A DNA stretch of 64,000 bases from Candidatus Kapaibacterium sp. (lineage in GTDB: Bacteria; Bacteroidota; Ignavibacteria; Kapaibacteriales; NICIL-2), in the NCBI GenBank assembly GCA_025055755.1, contig JANWWF010000001.1, positions 285,377 through 349,376 of the forward strand, in the 5' to 3' direction. The translations under genes and the position numbers were made by a program. Positions 57,626 to 64,000 of this stretch are shown here, in pieces. Each line of letters opens with the position of its first letter. Position 1 is the first letter of the stretch. Below the pieces are notes generated by a model. That model made no database searches, had not been told where the DNA came from, and was given only the letters and a program-made list of their open reading frames with translations.

Positions 57626-58186
57626 TTATTGGATAACAAACTTTGGAAAATACACATTGCGAATTTTAACGCCCTCAAGGGCGTTGAAATATGGTTTCAA
57701 GTCATTTCGAATAATTGTTCGGAGAGAATCGCGCAATTGGAGATCCTGCAATTGCTCTAGCGTATAGCTTGACACTCGGGCGATGATACGGTCCTGGATA
57801 GGTATCATAAGTTTTTCTTCCACTTCCTTTGCTTTTTCAGCTGGCGATACTTCAATTCCTACAGACACCACAACAATGTGATTGGCAGAGCCACGGGGAT
57901 TGATGTATAGGTCACTTTTCGGTGTAACAATACCTTCAACTTTTTGAACAAGAATAGGTCCCGTCTCTTCTTCCTCGTGATGACTCGAATCTTGAATTGC
58001 TTCCGCTGTATGCTCTGATGGTGGTGAAGCAGTGTCTGCAGATGGTGCGAATATTTTGAGGGCAGCCAGTACAATGCCAGCCTGCACAATAATGATACCC
58101 AAAATGATGCCGATCAGAATTGGAAGCCGTATTCCTTTCTTCGGAGCTTCCTCGACGACCGGTTGCTCTTGCTCGAACTCAGCCAT
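57626..58186 (-). CDS. fliL: Flagellar basal-body protein FliL
   Basis: A 186-aa FliL: a short cytoplasmic N-terminus (EFEQEQPVVEEAPKKG), one membrane helix (about 21-45, LPILIGIILGIIIVQAGIV), a low-complexity His/Glu linker (about 55-75), then the periplasmic domain ending ALEGVKIRNVYFPKFVIQ (V-YF-FVIQ is family-like). FliL surrounds the stator. First gene of fliL-fliM-fliN; a sigma-54-like site lies 37 bp upstream. Confidence 0.88.
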   Translation of the reverse strand: MAEFEQEQPVVEEAPKKGIRLPILIGIILGIIIVQAGIVLAALKIFAPSADTASPPSEHTAEAIQDSSHHEEEETGPILVQKVEGIVTPKSDLYINPRGSANHIVVVSVGIEVSPAEKAKEVEEKLMIPIQDRIIARVSSYTLEQLQDLQLRDSLRTIIRNDLKPYFNALEGVKIRNVYFPKFVIQ

Positions 58187-58222
58187 AAGTAAGCCTCACT
58201 GAGAAACCACCAGATAAATGAT

Positions 58223-58238
58223 GGAAAAAATGTGCCAA
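58223..58238 (-). promoter_or_regulatory. Sigma-54-like promoter upstream of fliL
   Basis: Minus strand TTGGCAC-ATTTT-TTCC: the -24 half is perfect (TGGCAC), the -12 half has TTCC instead of TTGC. Spacing is correct. It sits 37 bp before the fliL ATG. A TATCTTTTG (one extra nt relative to TAnnTTTG) also occurs just upstream, so the choice is open. Confidence 0.35.
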
Positions 58239-58308
58239 TAGGCCACCAAAAGATATCGTCACAATTTATCCAAACTGTTGTGGGGCAAGCACCGATAATT
58301 GTTGAGAG

Positions 58309-58316
58309 TAAATTTG
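58309..58316 (+). promoter_or_regulatory. Putative -7 element (TAAATTTG)
   Basis: A perfect TAnnTTTG 18 bp before the ATG at 58335. It supports that ATG over an upstream TTG that would fall at the promoter itself. Confidence 0.5.
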
Positions 58317-58334
58317 TTAAAATTTCTATTGATT

Positions 58335-59978
58335 ATGGCGACCCAACAGTACATGTGGCATCCAAACTGGCGTATTTCCGTAGTTGTCACCACACTATTG
58401 ATTACATCCACATGCTTTGCACAGGCTGAGCATTCCGAGGTTGTAAGTGGGAATATTCCTACCCATGGTTACCACCTGATCCCATCATTTCGTCCAACAA
58501 GAACTCTTCGCTCGCTTTCGTTCGGGATCCCCAGCACGCCAGTGCACCTTCGGATTTTAGGCATCAAACTTCCACTTGAATCCGACACTACAAGTACCAT
58601 CCGCTATGCCATTGTAGATACAAATGGCAACGCAATCGCAGGAGTAAAGTTTCTTTCCACAATCGGACATATTGTCTTTCGCAACGAAGATGGACCGCTC
58701 TACCAAACCTCGCCTACTTTCTTCCCCTTCGATAGCGCGTGGATAACAACACAACTCCGCATAGCAATATGCATCGATGCCTCTGCCTGTAGCAGGCGAT
58801 TTTATCCGATTATTCGATTAGCTTTAGACTCGCTTCATTGGGCACTTGGTCCATTCGATTCCCTGTCACTCATTCTTGCATCTCATTATCCCGTGTATTT
58901 GTTTCCCATGACATTGCAACGGTCAATACCTTCCCTGGGCAGATTCCTTGAAAGTACCTCACACTCTGGTTTAAGCCGTCTTTACTACACAGTTTTGCAT
59001 ACACTTCGAATGCTACATCCATCAGCTGCAATTATTATCACCGGCTGTGATGACTATGCTTCATACGATATTCTGCCTGACGATGTTCTTCTGCTCGCAC
59101 ACAGATTGAACATTCCTCTTTACTGTATCGCTATCGGGGAAAATGTTGACTCTACGCCTTGGGAGATACTTAGCGCCTACAGCGGAGGACGATTCTATCG
59201 TATTCATTCTGCCGATGACATCCAATACCTATGTGATGCACTCATTGAGATTGTTCGTACCGAGCAGATAGCAAGCCGCGCAGAAGCGGTTTTGCCAGCA
59301 TCGTTTGTCTCACTTCTGTCTGATGGCTGCTCAGTAGAATTAGCAATACCAGTTAGTGGACAATTGGTGCGCGATTCTGTATTGATACCACCTCGGCAAG
59401 CGGCAAATCCTCTGCGCCAGATTGTGGCGCTATTTGAGAACAGTTCGGCAACAGTGGACTCGCTCTATATCCCTTTTATTCAGGCTCTCGCCTTGCTGCT
59501 TCGTGCTAATCCATCAGAGCGAATCGAGCTGATAGGACATGCCTATGAAGAAGGTAGTGAGCATGGGATGCGAAATCTCTCCGCAGAACGTGTGCGAGCA
59601 ATTTGGGAAAAGCTAAGGTCCCTCGGCGTATCAGCTGACCAGATTCGGCTTCGTGCAGTGGGAGCACTAAAACCTATCTACCCGACAGCACTATCTGCCG
59701 AAGAGTTTGCCCTTAACCGCCGTGTAGAGCTTCGGTGGCTTCACCCATCGCTTTTTCCTTACGAATTGGTTGTCGCATATACCTACCGAGAAGATGATGC
59801 TCTTGAAACTGTGGAGCAATGGCAACAACGAGGCTACCACGCCTACGTAGAAAATGTTGTCATTGCTGGGCGTCCTGCATTTCGCGTCAAGCTATGGGGA
59901 TTTGCAACAGAGCAACAGGCACGCTTGGCCGCAGCATCAATAGCACGAAAGTACCACACCGTCGTCACAATTGAATAG
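58335..59978 (+). CDS. VWA-like, OmpA and SPOR triple-domain envelope protein
   Basis: Start at ATG 58335 (MATQQYMWHPNWRISVVV), 547 aa, signal peptide ending near STCFAQ. Residues about 140-305 look like a von Willebrand A domain, but the MIDAS DxSxS appears as IDASAC. Residues about 365-465 form an OmpA domain (LIGHAYEEGSEHGMRN, AERVRAIWEKLRSLG, NRRVELRW). The last ~70 residues resemble a SPOR peptidoglycan-binding repeat (VVAYTYREDDALETVEQWQ, AFRVKLWGFATEQQARLA). Two cell-wall-binding modules on a VWA-like domain suggest an envelope scaffold. Its end overlaps the convergent GT2 gene by 14 bp. Confidence 0.8.
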   Translation: MATQQYMWHPNWRISVVVTTLLITSTCFAQAEHSEVVSGNIPTHGYHLIPSFRPTRTLRSLSFGIPSTPVHLRILGIKLPLESDTTSTIRYAIVDTNGNAIAGVKFLSTIGHIVFRNEDGPLYQTSPTFFPFDSAWITTQLRIAICIDASACSRRFYPIIRLALDSLHWALGPFDSLSLILASHYPVYLFPMTLQRSIPSLGRFLESTSHSGLSRLYYTVLHTLRMLHPSAAIIITGCDDYASYDILPDDVLLLAHRLNIPLYCIAIGENVDSTPWEILSAYSGGRFYRIHSADDIQYLCDALIEIVRTEQIASRAEAVLPASFVSLLSDGCSVELAIPVSGQLVRDSVLIPPRQAANPLRQIVALFENSSATVDSLYIPFIQALALLLRANPSERIELIGHAYEEGSEHGMRNLSAERVRAIWEKLRSLGVSADQIRLRAVGALKPIYPTALSAEEFALNRRVELRWLHPSLFPYELVVAYTYREDDALETVEQWQQRGYHAYVENVVIAGRPAFRVKLWGFATEQQARLAAASIARKYHTVVTIE

Positions 59979-60708
59979 TATGCCTTCGATGATGATGTCG
60001 AATAACAAACACCTCCCTAAGGGTGCGAAAAGCATCCCTCAATGCTCGGACCCGTGTGCGCTCGTCGTTGTACCATTCAACGGCGATTTGCTCAATCACC
60101 AGGCCTAACTGCCGAGCTATGTACAGCATTTCGATGTCAAATGCAAAACCATCCACTACTGCACGCGAGAAAATCTCTACTGCAGCTCGGTCGGTGCAAC
60201 CCTTGAAGCCACATTGCGTGTCTTCATAACCTGGGAGCAGGAGTGCTTGAACGAGCTTGTTCCCCATTACTCCAATCATCTCCCGATACCACGGCTGATG
60301 CTTTTTGACCAGGCTTCGATCAAGTCGTCGGCTACCGATAACAACATCTGCCCCACGCTGGAATGCCGCCATCATCTTCTCCAGCTCCTCGATAGGTGTT
60401 GAAAGATCAGCATCAGTAAACACACGGTAGCGACCATGAGTGGCAAGCATACCCGTTCGCACTGCAGCCCCTTTCCCATAGTTTCTCACAAGAGAATGCA
60501 CCTTTACCTGCGGTGCATACGCCGCTGCAACAGCAGCAGTATGATCGCTTGATCCATCGTCAACCACCATTACCTCCCAGGAGTATGGCTTTGCATGAAG
60601 GTATGCAAGCACTTTGTCCAGCGTTGTGCCGATGCGCTCTTCTTCGTTGTATGCAGGTATAATCAGGGAAAGCCAGATATCCTCCCTGCTCGCATTGAGG
60701 TATGTCAT
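59965..60708 (-). CDS. GT2 glycosyltransferase, dolichyl-phosphate sugar transferase type
   Basis: ATG at 60708 (MTYLNASREDIWLSLIIPAYNEEERI), 247 aa; 55 further codons upstream lie in the DUF2723 gene. GT-A domain with LIIPAYNEEERIGTTLD, VMVVDDGSSDHT, NYGKGAAVRTGML, VFTDADLSTP (DxD) and DTQCGFKGC, the pattern of ALG5/DPM-type enzymes that load a sugar onto polyprenyl phosphate. No membrane domain follows. Its partner may be the adjacent DUF2723 protein, which could use the lipid-linked sugar (inference). 2 bp separate the two genes. Confidence 0.88.
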   Translation of the reverse strand: MTYLNASREDIWLSLIIPAYNEEERIGTTLDKVLAYLHAKPYSWEVMVVDDGSSDHTAAVAAAYAPQVKVHSLVRNYGKGAAVRTGMLATHGRYRVFTDADLSTPIEELEKMMAAFQRGADVVIGSRRLDRSLVKKHQPWYREMIGVMGNKLVQALLLPGYEDTQCGFKGCTDRAAVEIFSRAVVDGFAFDIEMLYIARQLGLVIEQIAVEWYNDERTRVRALRDAFRTLREVFVIRHHHRRHTIQL

Positions 60709-60710
60709 CG

Positions 60711-63700
60711 CTACGAGTTCTTCTTGCTGTCGAGCAGGAGTTGAACGTCGAATATCAACCGCCGTATATCTGGGCTGAAGGCCTGTTTGTCGGGTTGGAG
60801 CATATACTCTGCCTGCTTTTGTTGCAGCGCAGCTAATGCTTCGGCATACTTTTGCTCTGCCAATAGTTGCCAAATAGGAAGCAAGTCTTGCCGAACAGGA
60901 ATACGGGGATCTTCAGGTGCAGTCGCCTGGTAAGATTTGAGTACATTCTCTGCATCTTTGATTCTGCCAAGGAGCGCATAGGCATCAGCTAAGTACAAAT
61001 GGGGAGCATAATATGGACTTCGGGCACCGCTTTCAAAATCTGCATACCCAGGATTGTTGATAATTTGCCAGGTGCGTTCCACGATACGATTTGCAAAATC
61101 ATGGGCACGATCTATCCGCCCGCATGCCCAATAGAACTCCGCAATGTTCTGCATATCAATGTAGCTGATGGGGAATTGATCCGGAGATATCACACTATTC
61201 ATCCGCTCAAGGGCGGAAATTGCCGCTTGGCGGTCCCGCTTTTCCTGAAGCAAGTACGCTGTGTACTGCAAGAACAATCTACGATATGTCTCTAAGTAGT
61301 TTCGTGTCGGCTCATCGTAGTACACCCCACTGTTGTTGAGATTACGGAATTTGAATCCGTAATGGGGTTCTTTGTATGCAACATCTGCGGGAATATCTGT
61401 CATCAGGCATTTGCGCATAACTTCCGCGTTAATAGCGATCCCACTGGCATTTGGCTGCTGAGGAGCAGGACAAACACGGTACGCCATCCCTTCTAAGCGG
61501 AGAAAGTCCCCTAGTCCAACGAATACATCACTTCCTGGGTAGCCAACTGTTACGGAGAAATATATTGGGCGTGTAAACCGTGACGTCTCGATAATGTTCC
61601 GAATGAGTTTGTCTTGCACACGAATCAGATACAATGGTTGTCCTCCCTCAGTCCCATAGCGCTGCCCTGTGAATGTCCATTCCATTAGCCCTCGGTTGAT
61701 ATACGCCGTATCTGTTGTGAACCGCCGTAAAATCTCTCGATCAACGGCAACCCGCACGGTTTCCGCAGGACCCAGGGAGTACGTCAGTGCCTGGTCGCTT
61801 TCTTCATTTACTCGCAGCATGCTATCGGGGAATGAAATAGGCACTTTCTTGGCACCCCAAGGCTCAAGATTTTTCAACTGATCGATATACCACAGGGTGT
61901 TTCCTAAACTGAGGTTCACAACACGCACATCACGCCGAATACCGGCGACATCCTGTAAGTACCACAAGGGGAATGTGTCATTGTCGCCATTGGTAAACAG
62001 GATTGCATCCTTCTCACAGCTCTGGAGAATGTTATACGAGTAATCGAAAGGCACGTAATTTCCTGCTCGCGAGTGAATGGGCCATCCTCCCACCGCCATA
62101 TTCACTGGAACAGCAATCAGTGTTACTATTGTCCCCGCAACCGCCGCAAGAGTATGAGACAGTCGCTGTGCCAGCATTTCGATAATAGCATATGTGCCAA
62201 CCCCTATCCATAAGCACCACACCATAAATGAACCTGCGTAGAAGTAATCCCGCTCGCGTGGCTGGGGTTCTTGCTGATTTTGTGCGATAGCAGCCAACAC
62301 CCCCATCATGAGAAACATGACCAGATACACAAACCACATCGATCGGCTCTGGCGCATGTGGTAGAAAAATCCTACCAGCCCCACGACAAGAGGCAATGCG
62401 AAAAATCGCACCGGGAAGCGGTCACGGTAGCCACTGTTAAAGTTCCGCATGTCGGCTTCTTTTGTCGAAATAAAGGTCCAGCCAGAATCCTGGAGGTCGC
62501 TACTGCGTCCAACAAAGTTCCAGAGAAAGTAGCGGATGTACATGTGATTGATTTGATATTGCCACAGGTAGTTCAGCTCACCGGCATAGTTAAGCCGTTT
62601 CAGCTCAGGGATGCTAACAACGCGACCATCTTTACGAGTTACTTGCTTCATCGTAGGCTCATACCACTTCCCGTATTTGCGATAGTTACTGATTTTCTGG
62701 GGATCTTGCATTTCATACCGGCGAGGAAAAAGAAGCGGTGCTTCCCCGTACTGTTCCCGCCCTAAGTATGCAATCAAAGCACGAAATGTCTTCGGACTGT
62801 TTTCATTCATTGGGGGGTCTGCGTTTGCTCGCAAGAGGACATGGGTATAGGTAGTGTATCCCAAAAGCATGAGCAAAAACGCAGTGCATGAAAGCTGAAG
62901 AACAGGCTTCGCTCTTTTTGCGCCGTAATAGGCTCCGTAGCCTATAAGCCCAATAAGAAGCAAGGCAGCGATCCGCACCAACGGCTGATTTTCTACATAG
63001 TACTCGCGTAGCTCATTTTTAAACGGCAAGTTCCCCGCAAGAAGTGTTGGAACCCACATGAGAATGACCTTATACACTGCATAAAATGCTATCAGAGCGA
63101 CCACCGTAGCTACGATAAAGTTCTTTGGGGTATGCGGATAACGGCGGAAGTACACCAAATACACAATCGAGAAAATTGCCAGAATCGAAAGCAAGTGCAC
63201 CCCTGTGGAAAGGCCGATTAGGTACGCAATCGCCAAAAGATATCGTTCATTGCCCTCCCGATCTGCTTGCTCATTCCAGAGCATCATCAGGTACACTATG
63301 ATTTGTACCAGAAGTGATGACATCGCATAAACTTCTGATTCCACTCCATTGAACCAGAATGTATCAGAAAAATTGAGAGCAAGCGAACCAACAAGAGCTG
63401 CACCACACACTGCCAGAGCATCGCTCCACCCTTCAATAATCCGCTGACGGAAATGGATGATAACCTTCACAATTGTCAGATAGAGCAGCCAAACAGTGAA
63501 TGCTGATGCTACTACGGAAACGAAGTTTATTCGAATTCCCGTATCCCATGCTGGCTGCCCCTCCAGAGGCAATAACAGGTGAAATATGCGGGCAATAGTA
63601 AGAAAAAAAGGTGCACCAGGAGGATGCGGTACTTGTTGCCATGCTGCGGCCGCTGAAAACTCTCCACAATCCCAGAAGGGAACAGTGGGCTGTACAGTAA

Positions 63701-63776
63701 GCGAGTAAGTAAGTAGCGAGACTACAAATGCAATAGCACCAAATAGGCGATGAATCCACCGCACATCATTTTGCAT
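60711..63776 (-). CDS. DUF2723 family multipass membrane protein with TPR-like tail
   Basis: A 1021-aa protein. An N-terminal DUF2723 region (about 1-190) with LTYSLTVQPTVPFWDCGEFSA and HPPGAPFF, the signature acidic and histidine residues, a GT-C-like membrane domain with about 12 hydrophobic segments to residue ~560, then a periplasmic part. The C-terminal ~200 residues contain helical repeats like TPRs (RIDRAHDFANRIVERTW; LADAYALLGRIKDAENVL). DUF2723 proteins are typical of Bacteroidota and are predicted sugar transferases onto proteins. The GT2 gene 2 bp downstream could supply the lipid-linked sugar donor. Confidence 0.9.
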   Translation of the reverse strand: MQNDVRWIHRLFGAIAFVVSLLTYSLTVQPTVPFWDCGEFSAAAAWQQVPHPPGAPFFLTIARIFHLLLPLEGQPAWDTGIRINFVSVVASAFTVWLLYLTIVKVIIHFRQRIIEGWSDALAVCGAALVGSLALNFSDTFWFNGVESEVYAMSSLLVQIIVYLMMLWNEQADREGNERYLLAIAYLIGLSTGVHLLSILAIFSIVYLVYFRRYPHTPKNFIVATVVALIAFYAVYKVILMWVPTLLAGNLPFKNELREYYVENQPLVRIAALLLIGLIGYGAYYGAKRAKPVLQLSCTAFLLMLLGYTTYTHVLLRANADPPMNENSPKTFRALIAYLGREQYGEAPLLFPRRYEMQDPQKISNYRKYGKWYEPTMKQVTRKDGRVVSIPELKRLNYAGELNYLWQYQINHMYIRYFLWNFVGRSSDLQDSGWTFISTKEADMRNFNSGYRDRFPVRFFALPLVVGLVGFFYHMRQSRSMWFVYLVMFLMMGVLAAIAQNQQEPQPRERDYFYAGSFMVWCLWIGVGTYAIIEMLAQRLSHTLAAVAGTIVTLIAVPVNMAVGGWPIHSRAGNYVPFDYSYNILQSCEKDAILFTNGDNDTFPLWYLQDVAGIRRDVRVVNLSLGNTLWYIDQLKNLEPWGAKKVPISFPDSMLRVNEESDQALTYSLGPAETVRVAVDREILRRFTTDTAYINRGLMEWTFTGQRYGTEGGQPLYLIRVQDKLIRNIIETSRFTRPIYFSVTVGYPGSDVFVGLGDFLRLEGMAYRVCPAPQQPNASGIAINAEVMRKCLMTDIPADVAYKEPHYGFKFRNLNNSGVYYDEPTRNYLETYRRLFLQYTAYLLQEKRDRQAAISALERMNSVISPDQFPISYIDMQNIAEFYWACGRIDRAHDFANRIVERTWQIINNPGYADFESGARSPYYAPHLYLADAYALLGRIKDAENVLKSYQATAPEDPRIPVRQDLLPIWQLLAEQKYAEALAALQQKQAEYMLQPDKQAFSPDIRRLIFDVQLLLDSKKNS

Positions 63777-63826
63777 CGAGAATACGCTCGGATAGTTGAA
63801 CGTTTCACTATATAGAGCATCGCAAT

Positions 63827-64000
63827 CTACAAAATTGTTTCTGCTGCCTGCGGCAATGCATGCTCCACAAGATGAAGTAACTCAACCGTTACTGTATCAC
63901 AAAGTGCATACCCTTTTTTAGTCAATCGGAAGACAGAAGCACTCTTTACTGCAATGCCCTCTTCTTGCAAGTGGGCCCATTGGCGGGCAAGGGGGCCGAC
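63827..64000 (-). CDS. Coproporphyrinogen III oxidase-like (HemW/HemN) C-terminal end
   Basis: The last 57 codons of a gene that enters from the right edge. It reads GPLARQWAHLQEEGIAVKSA, then FRLTKKGYALCDTVTVELL, which matches the C-terminal helical/wing segment of HemW/HemN-type radical-SAM proteins (...EGL...RLT..G..L.D.I...L). Stop TAG at 63827..63829. The catalytic CxxxCxxC is outside the window, so identity is tentative. It would encode a heme-synthesis or heme-chaperone protein; the stop lies 50 bp upstream of the DUF2723 ATG. Confidence 0.55.
   Translation of the reverse strand, partial: VGPLARQWAHLQEEGIAVKSASVFRLTKKGYALCDTVTVELLHLVEHALPQAAETIL

Overview
The window is a dense bacterial chromosome segment (about 49 protein genes, one tRNA, only one gene-free stretch over 300 bp) from a member of the Bacteroidota/Chlorobiota (FCB) group, most like Ignavibacteria or Kapabacteria. 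The evidence is a mix of traits: proteins with type IX secretion (T9SS) C-terminal sorting domains (1735..3072, 26159..28120), OmpA-family and PD40-OmpA proteins, a DUF2723 membrane protein, a carotenoid operon with a CruF-type gene, Bacteroidota-type promoter elements (TAnnTTTG) in front of several genes, and flagellar switch genes (fliL-fliM-fliN), which most Bacteroidota lack but several deep Chlorobiota-side lineages keep. The taxonomic call is inference.

Region 1 (1..11000, all minus strand) is a cell-surface module. A 991-aa tail-fibre-like protein with a decapeptide-repeat stalk is followed by five tightly spaced or overlapping genes: three secreted proteins built on recurring N-x-G-x-I motifs, a T9SS-sorted protein and an OmpA-family outer-membrane protein. 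The start of a CHASE-domain sensor is cut off by the left edge. A NarL/LuxR-type response regulator lies just upstream of the fibre gene, with a 20-bp palindrome between them.

Region 2 (11100..24500) is housekeeping: nadE, tRNA-Pro(GGG), an MFS exporter, trxB, gyrA, then on the plus strand a YitT-family protein, a Cys/Met-metabolism PLP enzyme, tsaB, purB and a PD40-OmpA protein.

Region 3 (24477..39774, minus strand) holds an eight-gene, translationally coupled operon: crtB, crtI, an alpha/beta hydrolase, a GT2 glycosyltransferase, a second CrtI-family desaturase, a cruF-like hydratase, an M1 peptidase with a T9SS tail, and a GH57 glycosidase. It probably makes a hydroxylated, glycosylated acyclic-type or monocyclic carotenoid. 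Upstream are a double-amidohydrolase protein and ligA.

Region 4 (39800..54510) has msrC, a lamin-tail-domain protein, riboflavin synthase, an AddB-type nuclease, an isolated nuoJK pair, ppk1, an amidase, a tyrosine-recombinase-like protein missing its first catalytic arginine, an AI-2E family permease, a bacilliredoxin and panC. Region 5 (54507..64000) has an orphan Rieske protein, a GlmU-N-like nucleotidyltransferase, panD, fliN, fliM, fliL, a VWA-OmpA-SPOR fusion, a polyprenyl-phosphate-type GT2, the DUF2723 protein and the end of a HemW/HemN-like gene.

I found no CRISPR array, insertion sequence, prophage or rRNA. The strongest leads for something undescribed are the decapeptide-repeat fibre with its neighbouring regulator and palindrome, the three tandem N-x-G-x-I proteins, and the recombinase lacking its catalytic Arg.
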